36,693 bases of DNA, taken from the NCBI GenBank assembly GCA_028282925.1, contig JANQGV010000259.1, forward strand, positions 1 through 36,693. The letters are read 5' to 3'. Both the position numbers and the translations under genes were made by a program. This DNA comes from Thermodesulfobacteriota bacterium (GTDB lineage Bacteria > Desulfobacterota > WTBG01 > CAIYCZ01 > CAIRTM01). The notes beneath the pieces are model-generated. The model was not told the DNA's origin. It worked only from the letters and a program-made list of their open reading frames with translations, and did no database searches. Of the stretch, positions 1 to 9,289 are shown piece by piece; the first letter of the stretch is position 1, and the number at the start of each line of letters is the position of its first letter.

Positions 1-2
1 TG

Positions 3-506
3 GCAGTCAGGAACGGCTCAAAGGTCTGTATCGGCGGAGACGGACAGGTATCCTTCGGCAATACCGTACTGAAGCACAAAGCCAGTAAAATACGGAGGCT
101 GTATAAAGACCAGGTTCTGGCGGGATTTGCCGGGGCTACAGCCGACGCCTTTACCCTGTTTGAAAAATTTGAAAACAAGCTCGAGCAGTACAGTGGCAAT
201 ATTGCCCGTGCTGCGGTTGAGATGGCAAAGGACTGGCGCTCGGACAAAGTGCTGCGCAAGCTTGAAGCATTGATGATTGTGGCCAATGCCGAACACCTCT
301 TTATTATATCCGGCAACGGGGATGTGATTGACCCCGATGACGACATTGCGGCAATCGGCTCCGGCGGGCCCTACGCCCTGGCGGCGGCCCGGGCTCTAGT
401 GCGCAACACCCAGATGGGCATCCGGGAAGTAGTGGAAGCATCCATGAATATAGCGGCTGAAATCTGTATTTACACCAACAGCAACATCAGCCTGGAAGAG
501 CTGTAA
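3..506 (+). CDS. hslV: ATP-dependent protease peptidase subunit HslV (5' truncated by window edge)
   Basis: This is the proteolytic subunit of the cytoplasmic HslUV (ClpQY) protease, an N-terminal-threonine peptidase related to proteasome beta subunits. The reading frame is open from base 3 to the TAA at 504-506 and gives 167 visible residues. The family pattern is clear: [12 protein letters not shown] near the start, then [36 protein letters not shown] and the terminal CIYTN...LEEL. Compared with the usual 175-180 residues, only about the first six, including the catalytic Thr, lie outside the window, so the active residue cannot be checked. hslU follows after 36 bases on the same strand, the usual two-gene arrangement. 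Confidence 0.95.
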   Translation, partial: AVRNGSKVCIGGDGQVSFGNTVLKHKASKIRRLYKDQVLAGFAGATADAFTLFEKFENKLEQYSGNIARAAVEMAKDWRSDKVLRKLEALMIVANAEHLFIISGNGDVIDPDDDIAAIGSGGPYALAAARALVRNTQMGIREVVEASMNIAAEICIYTNSNISLEEL

Positions 507-542
507 TAAAACGATATGTACCGTGGAATTTGAGGTTGTATA

Positions 543-1937
543 ATGACGAAACCCCTGAACCCCAAAGAGACTGTATCTGAACTGGACAAGTTTATTATCG
601 GGCAGGACAAGGCCAAACGGGCCGTTGCCATAGCCCTGCGCAACCGCTGGCGCCGACAGCAGGTGCCCGAAGAGTTGCGGGATGAAATAGCTCCCAAGAA
701 CATAATCATGATCGGCCCGACCGGTGTGGGAAAAACTGAAATCGCCCGACGCCTTGCAAAGCTGGCCCAGTCGCCGTTTTTGAAAATAGAGGCGTCGAAA
801 TTTACGGAAGTCGGCTATGTCGGGCGGGATGTCGAGTCGATGATCCGTGACCTGACTGAGCTGGCGGTAAAACAGGTAAAAGATGAAGAGGCCGAAAAAG
901 TGGAGGCCAAATCGTATGAAATCGCCGAGGAGCGGATATTGGACCTGCTGCTGCCTCCCTCGCCGAAGCGTCCGCCTGCAATGTCGCCGCCGATAATCCG
1001 CGATGCAGCGGCGGAATCGGTTCACCAGGCGCCTGAACCCGATGCGGAGCAGCCCGGGTCCGCAACCCGCGAAAAGCTGCGCGACATGCTGCGGGCCGGC
1101 AAGCTCGATGAACGTGAAGTGGAGCTGGAGATTTCCCAGCAGAATATCCCGGTGGTGGAGGTTTTTTCGGCGTCGGGTCTGGAGGAGATGGACATCAATT
1201 TGAAGGACATGTTCGGCAACATGTTCCCCAAAAAGACCAAGAAGCGCAAAGTGAAGGTGCCGGAGGCAATGGAGATAATCGCCAAGGAAGAGGCCCAGAA
1301 ACTCATCGATATGGAATCGGTAACCAAAATGGCCGTTCAGCGGGTCGAGCAGTCAGGGATCATCTTTCTTGATGAACTTGATAAGGTGGCCAGCCGGGAG
1401 CACGGACAGGGGCCGGACGTGTCCAGGGAAGGTGTGCAGCGCGACCTGCTGCCCATTGTGGAAGGTTCCACCGTAACGACCAAATACGGAATGGTGAAAA
1501 CCGACCACATACTCTTCATTGCTTCGGGGGCTTTTTATGTGTCGAAGCCCTCGGACCTGATACCGGAACTGCAGGGGCGGTTCCCGATACGGGTTGAGTT
1601 GAATTCTCTGTCCCGGGACGATTTTATCAAGATTTTAACCGAGCCCCAGAATGCGCTGATCAAACAGTACATTGAGCTTATGAAGACCGAGGGGGTTGTG
1701 CTTGATATACGGCAGGATGCTATTGAGAAGGTTGCCGAAATCGCTACAACAGTGAATGAAAAAACCGAAAATATCGGTGCTCGCCGCCTGCATACCATAC
1801 TTGAAAAGCTGCTCGAGGAAATATCGTTCGACGCACCCGAGCTCAGCGGTCAAACGGTTGTGCTGGACGCGGCCTATGTGTCTCAAAAACTTGAAGACCT
1901 GATTCAGGATGAGGATTTAAGCAGGTATATCCTTTAA
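543..1937 (+). CDS. hslU: ATP-dependent protease ATPase subunit HslU
   Basis: This is the AAA+ unfoldase that forms hexameric caps on HslV and feeds it substrates. The 464 residues carry Walker A GPTGVGKT (58-65), the substrate-gripping pore motif GYVG (91-94), a Glu/Lys-rich intermediate I-domain (about 110-245), Walker B IIFLDELD (273-280), the sensor-2 GARR (412-415) and the family C terminus ending LSRYIL, which inserts into HslV. Length and ends match the family. The ATG at 543 lies 36 bases after hslV behind a weak GAGG-like ribosome site. The gene probably depends on the hslV transcript. The arg genes begin 27 bases downstream, so the whole block may be co-transcribed. Confidence 0.97.
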   Translation: MTKPLNPKETVSELDKFIIGQDKAKRAVAIALRNRWRRQQVPEELRDEIAPKNIIMIGPTGVGKTEIARRLAKLAQSPFLKIEASKFTEVGYVGRDVESMIRDLTELAVKQVKDEEAEKVEAKSYEIAEERILDLLLPPSPKRPPAMSPPIIRDAAAESVHQAPEPDAEQPGSATREKLRDMLRAGKLDEREVELEISQQNIPVVEVFSASGLEEMDINLKDMFGNMFPKKTKKRKVKVPEAMEIIAKEEAQKLIDMESVTKMAVQRVEQSGIIFLDELDKVASREHGQGPDVSREGVQRDLLPIVEGSTVTTKYGMVKTDHILFIASGAFYVSKPSDLIPELQGRFPIRVELNSLSRDDFIKILTEPQNALIKQYIELMKTEGVVLDIRQDAIEKVAEIATTVNEKTENIGARRLHTILEKLLEEISFDAPELSGQTVVLDAAYVSQKLEDLIQDEDLSRYIL

Positions 1938-1964
1938 ATTATTTTTTAGAAAACAACGAAGACT

Positions 1965-2840
1965 ATGCAAAAAGCCATCACCAAAGCAAACACCTTAATG
2001 GAAGCCCTGCCGTACATCAGGACCTTTCATAACAAAACCTTTGTCATCAAGTTCGGCGGCAATGCCATGATAGACAGCAGCCTCAGTCACAGCTTTGCCC
2101 TGGATGTCATCCTGCTGAGCTATGTCGGCATCCGGCCGGTTATCGTACACGGCGGGGGTCCCCAGATCGGCGAACTTATGGAGCGCCTGGGGAAAGAGTC
2201 CGAGTTTATCAACGGGCTGCGGGTTACCGACCAGGAGACCATCGATATCGTTGAGATGGTGCTGGTGGGCAAAATCAACAAGGAAATCGTCAGCCACATC
2301 AACGCCAACGGCGGCAAAGCGGTCGGGTTGAGCGGCAAGGACGGCGGCCTGATAACGGCCGAAAAACTGTACCTCAACGATAAAAACGATGCATCGAAAA
2401 AAATCGATATCGGCATGGTTGGAGAAATACGGTCGATCAACCCCCGGGTGATCAATACCCTTGATACGCATCAGTTCATACCGATTATCGCGCCCCTGGG
2501 GGCCGGAGAGGACGGCGAAACTTTCAATATCAATGCGGATACCGCTGCCGGTGAAATCGCCGCCGCTCTGAACGCTGAAAAGCTTATACTGCTGACCGAT
2601 GTGGAAGGCGTAAAAAACAGCCGGGACAAACTGTGTTCCACGCTGACCGAGCCTGCGGCCGAGCAGATGATAGACACCGGAGAGATAAGCGGCGGTATGA
2701 TTCCCAAGGTGAACTGCTGCTGTAAAGCATTGCAGAACGGTGTGTCCAAAGCGCATATTATAGACGGGCGAATCGAACATGCGGTTCTGCTTGAGATATT
2801 TACCGACGGCGGTATCGGTACGCAGATAGTCCACGAATAA
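1965..2840 (+). CDS. argB: Acetylglutamate kinase
   Basis: This enzyme phosphorylates N-acetylglutamate, the second and usually feedback-controlled step of arginine synthesis in the cytoplasm. It is an amino-acid-kinase fold protein of 291 residues. Visible motifs are the phosphate-binding VIKFGGNAM (27-35), HGGGPQI (62-68), RVTD (86-89) and GLSGKDGG (121-128), followed by the TAAGEIA and LLTDVEGV segments of the ATP-binding half. The N-terminal extension [15 protein letters not shown] resembles the helix that mediates hexamer formation in arginine-inhibited ArgB enzymes. Feedback control by arginine is therefore likely but inferred. argD follows after 24 bases. The ATG at 1965 is the first in frame after the hslU stop. 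Confidence 0.97.
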   Translation: MQKAITKANTLMEALPYIRTFHNKTFVIKFGGNAMIDSSLSHSFALDVILLSYVGIRPVIVHGGGPQIGELMERLGKESEFINGLRVTDQETIDIVEMVLVGKINKEIVSHINANGGKAVGLSGKDGGLITAEKLYLNDKNDASKKIDIGMVGEIRSINPRVINTLDTHQFIPIIAPLGAGEDGETFNINADTAAGEIAAALNAEKLILLTDVEGVKNSRDKLCSTLTEPAAEQMIDTGEISGGMIPKVNCCCKALQNGVSKAHIIDGRIEHAVLLEIFTDGGIGTQIVHE

Positions 2841-2864
2841 TCGAACCAGTATATCGGAGTAGTT

Positions 2865-4064
2865 ATGGAACGAATCGTCAAAAAGACCGATCAAAGTATT
2901 TTTCAGACATACAACAGGTATCCTGTAGCCCTGACCAAGGGAAAGGGTGCCCGGGTCTGGGACGCCAGGGGTAAAGAATATCTTGATTTTCTTTCGGGCA
3001 TCGCCGTGTGCAACCTGGGACACTGTCATCCGGCCATCACACAGGCCGCCCAGGAACAGCTTGAAAAGCTGGTACATGTCTCGAACTTTTTTTATACGGC
3101 CCCCCAGGCGGATTTGTCGGACATGCTGTCGGCACACTCTTTTGCCGACCGGATTTTTTTCTGCAACAGCGGAGCAGAAGCAAACGAGGCGGCTTTGAAA
3201 CTCGCCCGGAAATATGCGTACAACCGCTCGGGCGGCAAGCGGTTTGAAATAATAACAATGGAGTATTCTTTTCACGGCCGGACCTTTGCAACGTTGACGG
3301 CAACCGGGCAGGAGAAGATGCACAAGGGTTTTGCACCTTTGCTGCCCGGATTTAGATATGTCCCCTTTAACGATATCAACGCCCTGAAGCAGTCCGTGGA
3401 CGACTCAGTCTGCGCTGTCATGATAGAGCCGATACAGGGTGAGGGCGGCGTGAACCTGCCCGATCAGCAGTACCTGCAGGAGGTGCGTGCATTGTGCGAC
3501 AGCGAAGACATTTTGCTGATATTCGACGAAGTGCAGGTGGGTATGGGACGCACCGGGAAGTTGTTCGCCTACGAGCATTACGGGGTCGAGCCCGACATTA
3601 TGACCCTGGCCAAAGCGCTGGCAGGCGGGTTGCCGGCCGGGGCGATGCTTGCAGGCAGTAAAGTAGCTGCAGGCTTTACGCCGGGAAGCCATGCCTCGAC
3701 GTTCGGCGGCAATCCGGTGGTGATGGCGGCGGGGGTGGCGGTGATGAATGAGTTGATTAACGGGGGCGTGCTTGAGAATTGCCGAACCATGAGCGATTAC
3801 TTTTTTGAAAAGCTTGCGGCCCTGCAGCAGCGCTATCCCGAGATTATCAAAGAGGTGCGGGGCAAGGGCCTCATTGTCGGCATGGAGCTGCACCTGGACG
3901 GTAAGGAAATCGTGGAACAGTGCCTCGACAATGGCCTCATTATCAACTGTACACGGGACCGTGTTTTGCGTTTTTTGCCCCCGCTTATTGTCGGTGAGAA
4001 AGAGATTGATGCGTGCGTGGCCGTGCTGGAAGACCTTTTTGCCGGCATGCCGACACAACCATAG
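2865..4064 (+). CDS. argD: Acetylornithine aminotransferase
   Basis: This is a PLP-dependent class III aminotransferase that converts N-acetylglutamate semialdehyde to N-acetylornithine. Members often also act on the succinyl-DAP branch. In the 399 residues are NSGAEANEAA (101-110), SFHGRT (135-140), the FDEVQ cofactor-aspartate motif (220-224), and Lys250 in TLAKALAGGLPAGA, which forms the Schiff base with PLP. Length is normal for ArgD, and the HVSNFFYT segment favours ArgD over GABA or ornithine aminotransferases. No argC, argJ or argA is visible here, so the neighbouring steps must be encoded elsewhere. A 76-base gap with two small hairpins separates it from argF. Confidence 0.95.
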   Translation: MERIVKKTDQSIFQTYNRYPVALTKGKGARVWDARGKEYLDFLSGIAVCNLGHCHPAITQAAQEQLEKLVHVSNFFYTAPQADLSDMLSAHSFADRIFFCNSGAEANEAALKLARKYAYNRSGGKRFEIITMEYSFHGRTFATLTATGQEKMHKGFAPLLPGFRYVPFNDINALKQSVDDSVCAVMIEPIQGEGGVNLPDQQYLQEVRALCDSEDILLIFDEVQVGMGRTGKLFAYEHYGVEPDIMTLAKALAGGLPAGAMLAGSKVAAGFTPGSHASTFGGNPVVMAAGVAVMNELINGGVLENCRTMSDYFFEKLAALQQRYPEIIKEVRGKGLIVGMELHLDGKEIVEQCLDNGLIINCTRDRVLRFLPPLIVGEKEIDACVAVLEDLFAGMPTQP

Positions 4065-4073
4065 TACCCGGCG

Positions 4074-4118
4074 CAGCAGTATGGAGAAGCTGCTGTGTCC
4101 CACCGGCTGTTTCAGCCG
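4074..4118 (+). promoter_or_regulatory. Two successive hairpins in the argD-argF gap
   Basis: The 76-base spacer between argD and argF can form two stems in the transcript. The first is CAGCAG/CTGCTG (4074-4079 with 4090-4095, 10-base loop). The second is CGGCTG-TTT-CAGCCG (4104-4118), followed by only three T residues. The second stem lacks a proper U-tract, so it is a weak terminator at best. The pair might stabilise or process the polycistronic message between argD and argF. This is structure seen in the sequence; any function is inference. Confidence 0.3.
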
Positions 4119-4140
4119 TTTGAAGTAAAGGATATACGCA

Positions 4141-5058
4141 ATGAAAAAAGACCTTTTATGCCTGTATGATTTGACCAAAGATGATATCGACATCATATTC
4201 GATCGCACCGCGGACCTGAAGGCGCGGCAGAAGCGGGGGGAGCTGTACCATCCGCTGCAGGGCAAAACGCTGGGGATGATATTTGAAAAACCGTCAACCC
4301 GGACCAGGGTGTCATTTGAGGTCGGCACGTACCAGCTTGGAGGGCATGCCGTGTATCTGCGCTGGACCGATACCCAGCTTGGGCGGGGCGAGTCGGTGTA
4401 TGATACGGCCAAAGTGCTTTCCCGTTATCTGGACGGAATCATGATCAGGACATTTAAACAGGAAACGGTTTCGGAGCTTTCCCGCAATGCCGATGTTCCG
4501 GTCATCAACGGCCTGACCGACCTGTATCACCCGTGCCAGATTCTTGCCGATATCTTTACGGTCATCGAGAAGCGCGGGACCTATGAAGGATTGAAGGCCT
4601 CTTATGTAGGCGACGGCAATAATGTGACCCATTCCTGGATCAATGCAGCCCTGCGGCTGAACTTTGATTTGACCATGGCCTGCCCTGCGGGGCACCTGCC
4701 CGATGCCACCGTTTTGGAGCGGGCGCAGCGGGAAGCCTCATCCACCATAACTCTTTTACATGACCCCCGGGAGGCGGTCAAGGGGGCCGATGTGATCAGT
4801 ACCGATACGTGGGTCAGCATGGGGCAGGAAAAGGAATACCGCGAACGCATCAAGGCCTTTAAGGGCTTCCAGGTTAATGAGGATTTACTTTCCTGCTCGA
4901 AAGATGATGTTATGGTTATGCATTGCCTGCCGGCACATCGCGGGGAGGAGATAACCGACGGCGTTATGGATGGAAAAAACTCAGCCATATTTGATCAGGC
5001 TGAAAACCGGCTGCATGTGCAGAAGGCGATACTGGAATTATTAATGGGGAAAAAATAA
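4141..5058 (+). CDS. argF: Ornithine carbamoyltransferase, anabolic
   Basis: This enzyme joins ornithine and carbamoyl phosphate to give citrulline in the cytoplasm. The 305-residue protein has the carbamoyl-phosphate loop STRTR (52-56) after FEKPS, the HPCQ motif in LTDLYHPCQILADIFT, and the ornithine-binding MHCLPAHRGEEIT near the C terminus. The second half has the VGDGNNVTHSW segment. The length and the SMGQEKE stretch fit anabolic OTCases. AAAGGA at 4127-4132 supplies the ribosome site for ATG 4141. argG starts 15 bases after the stop. Confidence 0.97.
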   Translation: MKKDLLCLYDLTKDDIDIIFDRTADLKARQKRGELYHPLQGKTLGMIFEKPSTRTRVSFEVGTYQLGGHAVYLRWTDTQLGRGESVYDTAKVLSRYLDGIMIRTFKQETVSELSRNADVPVINGLTDLYHPCQILADIFTVIEKRGTYEGLKASYVGDGNNVTHSWINAALRLNFDLTMACPAGHLPDATVLERAQREASSTITLLHDPREAVKGADVISTDTWVSMGQEKEYRERIKAFKGFQVNEDLLSCSKDDVMVMHCLPAHRGEEITDGVMDGKNSAIFDQAENRLHVQKAILELLMGKK

Positions 5059-5073
5059 ATAGAAGGGACCGTT

Positions 5074-6294
5074 ATGAGTGATGTGAAAAAAGTCGTTCTT
5101 GCGTATTCGGGAGGTCTTGACACCTCGGTTATTCTGAAATGGCTTCAGGAGACCTATAACTGTGAAGTGGTTGCATTTGCCGCCGATCTCGGGCTGGGTG
5201 AAGAGCTGGTCGGTGTCAGGGAAAAGGCACTTAAAACCGGCGCAAGCACGGTGTATATTGAAGATCTGCAGGAAGAGTTTACCCGTGATTACATTTTTCC
5301 CATGTTTCGGGCCAATGCCGTGTATGAAGGCACCTATCTGCTCGGCACCTCCATCGCAAGGCCCCTGATTGCCAAAAGGCAAATTGAAATTGCTGCAAAA
5401 GAAGGCGCCGATGCCGTAGCGCACGGGGCAACCGGCAAGGGTAACGACCAGGTCCGCTTTGAGCTGTCGTTTCTGGCCCTCAACCCCGGTATTAAAATCA
5501 TCGCGCCCTGGCGTGACCCGAAGTGGGACCTTGTCTCCCGCACCAAAATGATCGACTATGCCGAAAAGCACGGTATCCCGGTGCCGGTTACGGCCGAAAA
5601 GCCGTACTCAAGCGACCGGAACCTGCTGCATATCAGTTTTGAGGGCGGTATTCTCGAAGACCCCTGGAGCGAACCTGATGAGGACATGTTTGTGATGAGC
5701 GTTTCACCGGAAAAAGCGCCCGACACGCCGACGTATATCGAAATTGATTTCAAAGAGGGCGACCCTGTTGCTATCGACGGGCAGGAGCTGAGCCCCGCAA
5801 AGCTGCTTGCGCGCCTCAATGAGCTCGGCGGTGCAAACGGCATCGGCCGGGTGGACCTGGTGGAAAACCGTTACGTGGGCATGAAGTCGCGTGGCGTGTA
5901 TGAAACCCCGGGAGGCACTATTTTACTGGCGGCCCGCAGGGCGGTTGAATCCCTCACCCTCGATCGCGAAGTAATGCGGTTCAAGGATGAAATGATGCCC
6001 AAATATGCAAGCCTTGTGTACAACGGCTACTGGTTTGCCCCGGAACGTGAAATTCTGCAAACGGCAATCGATGAAACCCAGAAAACCGTTACCGGCACCG
6101 TGCGGATGAAACTCTATAAGGGCAACTGTATTGTGGTCGGCCGCAAATCGCCCAACAGCCTGTATCGTGAAGATATGGCGACTTTTGAAGAAGACAGCGT
6201 GTATCATCAGGCAGATGCCGAAGGATTTATTCGATTAAACGCATTGCGGCTGCGGGTACAGGCCGGCAACCGAGGGGGAAGCCATGGCAGCTAA
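5074..6294 (+). CDS. argG: Argininosuccinate synthase
   Basis: This enzyme condenses citrulline with aspartate, using ATP, to argininosuccinate. It has 406 residues, typical of the shorter bacterial ArgG. The N-terminal P-loop is [13 protein letters not shown] (9-21). Further family marks are [15 protein letters not shown] and the [19 protein letters not shown] region. The gene ends by overlapping argH by 11 bases in a different frame, so the two are translationally coupled. An AGAAGGGA ribosome site precedes the ATG at 5074. Confidence 0.97.
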   Translation: MSDVKKVVLAYSGGLDTSVILKWLQETYNCEVVAFAADLGLGEELVGVREKALKTGASTVYIEDLQEEFTRDYIFPMFRANAVYEGTYLLGTSIARPLIAKRQIEIAAKEGADAVAHGATGKGNDQVRFELSFLALNPGIKIIAPWRDPKWDLVSRTKMIDYAEKHGIPVPVTAEKPYSSDRNLLHISFEGGILEDPWSEPDEDMFVMSVSPEKAPDTPTYIEIDFKEGDPVAIDGQELSPAKLLARLNELGGANGIGRVDLVENRYVGMKSRGVYETPGGTILLAARRAVESLTLDREVMRFKDEMMPKYASLVYNGYWFAPEREILQTAIDETQKTVTGTVRMKLYKGNCIVVGRKSPNSLYREDMATFEEDSVYHQADAEGFIRLNALRLRVQAGNRGGSHGS

Positions 6295-7717
6295 GAAGCC
6301 CTGGGGCGGACGCTTTGCCAAAGCAACCGAACGGGTTGTGGAAGAATTTACCGAGTCGATCTCATTCGACCATGTGCTGTATGCGTACGATATCCAGGGA
6401 AGCATTGCCCACTGCCGCATGCTTGCCCGGCAGAAGATCATCCCGGCAGCAGAGTCCCGAAAAATCATTAAAGGGCTGCAGCAGATTAAAAGGGAAATCG
6501 AAGCGGGTACGCTGGAACTCGGTATGGAATTTGAAGATATTCATATGCGGATTGAAGCGCGCCTGATAGAGAAAATCGGGCCGGTGGGCGGCAAGCTGCA
6601 TACGGCCCGGAGCCGAAACGATCAGGTCGCCCTGGATGTAACACTCTATCTGCGCGATGCCGTACTGGATACGCTTGCCTGCATCGACGCGGTGCAGAGC
6701 GGGCTGCTGGCACTGGCCGAGAAATATAAGGATGTTATTCTGCCCGGTTTTACCCATTTGCAGCATGCACAGCCGGTGCTGTTTGCCCATCACATGATGG
6801 CCTATTTTGAAATGCTGAAGCGTGACCGGGAACGGATGGAATCGTGTTACAGCCGGGTAAACCGGATGCCGCTGGGAGCAAGCGCTCTTGCAGGCACTCC
6901 GTACCCCATCGATCGGGAGTACGTGGCCGGGCTGTTGGGCTTTCCCGAAGTGACCGCCAACAGTATGGATACGGTGGGGGACCGGGATACATTGCTTGAA
7001 TTCTGCAGTAGCGCGGCTCTCATTATGATGCATTTGAGCCGCTTGTGCGAGGAGCTGATTGTCTGGTCTTCATCCGAATTCAATTTTATCGAGATCGGTG
7101 ATGCCTTCTGCACCGGCAGCAGCATTATGCCGCAAAAAAAGAACCCCGATGTGCCGGAGTTGATCCGCGGCAAGACCGGGCGGGTGTACGGCAACCTTAT
7201 GTCGCTCCTGACGCTGATGAAGTCTCTGCCTTTGGCGTATAACCGGGACCTGCAGGAAGACAAAATCGCCCTGTTTGACTCTGTTGAGACCACCCGCAGT
7301 TGTCTGCGCGTGCTGGCGGCCATGCTGCCGGAAGTGCAGGTGCGCGCCGACAGTATGTCCGCAGCCGTGCAAGAAGGTTTTTTGACTGCTACCGACCTGG
7401 CGGATTACCTGGCCGCACGGGGTGTGCCGTTCAGAGATGCCCATGAAATAGTAGGGCGGGTCGTGTCCTACTGTGTAAAGCAGGATAAAAAACTGGAAGA
7501 TTTGACCCTGGAAGAACTGCAACAGTACAGCCCGGTCATCAAGAAGGACGTGCTGAAATGCCTTACAGTTGCCGCTTCGGTGAACAGCCGTACCTGTACC
7601 GGCGGAACCGGCGGTCAGGCTGTGAGAAAAGCGTTGCGCAGGGCCCATGCGGTGCTGAAGAAGGGCAGGGTGTTCATTGCGCGTGAAGAATCGCGTAAGA
7701 AAACGAGTATGGAATGA
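6284..7717 (+). CDS. argH: Argininosuccinate lyase
   Basis: This enzyme splits argininosuccinate into arginine and fumarate, the last step of the pathway. It is a member of the fumarase/aspartase superfamily. The 477 residues show WGGRF at the start, [11 protein letters not shown] (106-116), THLQHAQPV (157-165) and the signature [11 protein letters not shown] (278-288), whose Ser is the likely catalytic acid/base region. It is slightly longer than the common 455-470 residues because of a basic tail after the family C terminus ([15 protein letters not shown]). The start at 6284 lies inside argG, with GAGGGGG just upstream in the argG coding sequence. Confidence 0.97.
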   Translation: MAAKKPWGGRFAKATERVVEEFTESISFDHVLYAYDIQGSIAHCRMLARQKIIPAAESRKIIKGLQQIKREIEAGTLELGMEFEDIHMRIEARLIEKIGPVGGKLHTARSRNDQVALDVTLYLRDAVLDTLACIDAVQSGLLALAEKYKDVILPGFTHLQHAQPVLFAHHMMAYFEMLKRDRERMESCYSRVNRMPLGASALAGTPYPIDREYVAGLLGFPEVTANSMDTVGDRDTLLEFCSSAALIMMHLSRLCEELIVWSSSEFNFIEIGDAFCTGSSIMPQKKNPDVPELIRGKTGRVYGNLMSLLTLMKSLPLAYNRDLQEDKIALFDSVETTRSCLRVLAAMLPEVQVRADSMSAAVQEGFLTATDLADYLAARGVPFRDAHEIVGRVVSYCVKQDKKLEDLTLEELQQYSPVIKKDVLKCLTVAASVNSRTCTGGTGGQAVRKALRRAHAVLKKGRVFIAREESRKKTSME

Positions 7718-7774
7718 GCACGGTGGAATTGACTTCGCCGTTGTCGAGCCGATAATTCTCTTTGTGCCGATATT

Positions 7775-8851
7775 ATGAAACGTTATATCGTACTACTGCA
7801 GTTCGTGCTCCTTGCGTGTGCGGCCTGTCTGTTTTTGTCCTGCGGTAAGAAAGCCGACCCGTTTCTGTCCATCCAGGTCGCACCTGAACCGGTGAAGCGG
7901 TTCCGCGCTGTTGTGCGGCCTGATACCGTCATACTGTTGTGGAAAGCACCCCGGCAGAATACGGACGATACAGACCTGCTCGATCTGTCGGGCTTTTATA
8001 TCCTGCGGGAGGGTGTCCCGCGCGAAAAAGCCTGCCCGGCCTGCCCGCGCAATTTTCAGCAGATCCACGATCTCGACTATGCAGGGACGCGTGGTCAAAA
8101 GCCGGAACGTGACTGGTTTCGCTATTATGACCGCAGGGTAAAAGAAGGCTATATCTATGCCTATGCCATACAGTGCTACAACGAACGGGGTGTTCGCGGG
8201 CCGAATTCAAAGATCGTTCCGGTTGTGTATGCCGTGCCGTCGGCGGCCCCTGAAGGTGTTGCAATAGAGCGGCGCTACAGACTGCTTGATATTACCTGGG
8301 ACTCTCCGGTGCATCTGGCTGATGGATCTCCGGCTGAGGATATTATCGGATACAATGTGTACCGCAGCAGCAGGCCGGGCATGACGGAACAGTTTCCTTT
8401 GAACCAGGAACTTGTGACCGACACCTTTTACGAGGACGTGCCTGAGAAATATGATGTAACGTATTATTACTCCATCAGAGCGGTGCGTCAGGTTGAGCAG
8501 ACCCTGATTGAAAGTGAACCGTCCGCGGAACAGGTCATTGCCTATCATGACATTGTTCCGCCCAGCGTGCCCCAGATGCTTACAGCCATTCCAACCAAAG
8601 AGGGCATGCTGCTGAAATGGCGGCCCAAGACCGAGCGGGATTTTGCCGGTTTCAACATCTACCGGCGTGAGCCCGGTGACGAGGCGTTTGAGCAGATAAA
8701 TACATCGCTCATTACGGATAGTTCATGGGTGGACACGTCCGTAGAAATACGCGGCCTGTATATATATGCCGTTACCTCTGTTGATGCTTCAGCTGAAGCA
8801 AATGAAAGTGAATTGTCCGAGCCGGTTGAGGTGAAGTACATTCTCAAGTAA
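7775..8851 (+). CDS. Outer-surface lipoprotein with three FN3-like domains and LptM-like N terminus
   Basis: This is a 358-residue predicted lipoprotein. The signal sequence ends FLSC, and the probable lipidated Cys23 is followed by GKKADP. That resembles the CGxKGP start of the small lipoprotein LptM/YifL, which in Escherichia coli lies beside dapF. After it come three fibronectin type III-like units of about 100 residues (about 35-130, 135-240, 245-355). Each has a TW/LLW strand, a GFYI, GYNVYR or GFNIYR motif and a closing YAYAIQ, YYSIRAV or YIYAVTSVD strand. It sits between argH and lysA, a position where I recall Geobacter relatives also having a lipoprotein. The role is unknown; a periplasmic or envelope adaptor is inferred. 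LLAC at Cys15 is an alternative lipobox. Confidence 0.85.
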   Translation: MKRYIVLLQFVLLACAACLFLSCGKKADPFLSIQVAPEPVKRFRAVVRPDTVILLWKAPRQNTDDTDLLDLSGFYILREGVPREKACPACPRNFQQIHDLDYAGTRGQKPERDWFRYYDRRVKEGYIYAYAIQCYNERGVRGPNSKIVPVVYAVPSAAPEGVAIERRYRLLDITWDSPVHLADGSPAEDIIGYNVYRSSRPGMTEQFPLNQELVTDTFYEDVPEKYDVTYYYSIRAVRQVEQTLIESEPSAEQVIAYHDIVPPSVPQMLTAIPTKEGMLLKWRPKTERDFAGFNIYRREPGDEAFEQINTSLITDSSWVDTSVEIRGLYIYAVTSVDASAEANESELSEPVEVKYILK

Positions 8852-8954
8852 CCATATTGTTATCAGGCTGTTGGAAAATAGACGACTGATTCAATAAATT
8901 TGAGTTTTTTCAAACCGATTGGTTGAGAAAAAAGAATAATATGACGCAAGCGCC

Positions 8955-9155
8955 ACCTCCTTTTCTTTGCGCGCCAAAGAAAAGTGGGCAAAAGAAAGGC
9001 GCCCTGCAACTTGACCCCGACTGCAGTCGGGATTGCCCTCGCGGCACGATTTCAGCCGGCGGGGCAACAAACTCGTCCCGGCAGGCCGGGACTCAGACAT
9101 GTCGCCCCTTGTCTCCGGCTGAAATCGCTGCACTCGGCTGCGTTGCAAAGGGAAG
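8955..9155. repeat. Dispersed palindromic repeat, copy 1 (family R1)
   Basis: This is a GC-rich element with several nested inverted repeats: CTTTTCTTTG/CAAAGAAAAG (8960-8969 and 8975-8984), the 16-base palindrome CCCGACTGCAGTCGGG (9016-9031), and GATTTCAGCCGG/CCGGCTGAAATC (9048-9059 and 9115-9126). Bases about 8989-9079 recur with roughly 90% identity at 36602-36693. The boundaries are approximate. It looks like a non-coding, structured intergenic repeat rather than an insertion sequence. Confidence 0.7.
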
Positions 9156-9176
9156 CGACATGCAACAGTTTATATG

Positions 9177-9205
9177 TTGTTTGAATATTACTATCTAAAT
9201 ATATT
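9177..9205 (+). promoter_or_regulatory. Candidate sigma-70 promoter for lysA-dapF
   Basis: A -35-like TTGTTT (9177-9182) and a -10-like TATATT (9200-9205) are separated by 17 bases, 84 bases before the lysA ATG. The surrounding DNA is A+T-rich. It would restart transcription after the repeat element. This is pattern matching only. Confidence 0.4.
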
Positions 9206-9289
9206 ACATATGTTAGATTAAAACCGTGAGTTCTGGCAGGTTTTTTTATTTCGAGATTTAGAAATTTTTATATATGAGGGAATAGATCG

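Larger units (their letters stand above)
8852..9289. other. Intergenic region between lipoprotein gene and lysA
   Basis: These 438 bases hold no convincing gene. The first 90 are A+T-rich. The middle (about 8955-9155) is a GC-rich, palindromic dispersed repeat, and the end is A+T-rich with a candidate sigma-70 promoter for lysA. Short open frames on both strands across the repeat have the lysine/arginine-rich composition of translated repeat DNA and no ribosome sites. Confidence 0.7.

Noticed and set aside
1995-3323. 442-codon open frame on the minus strand
   Set aside because: It is the antisense of argB and argD; the protein is low in family-like features and both sense genes are certain.
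8923-9198. Open frame across the repeat upstream of lysA
   Set aside because: Translated palindromic repeat with no ribosome site; similar spurious frames appear in the other copy.
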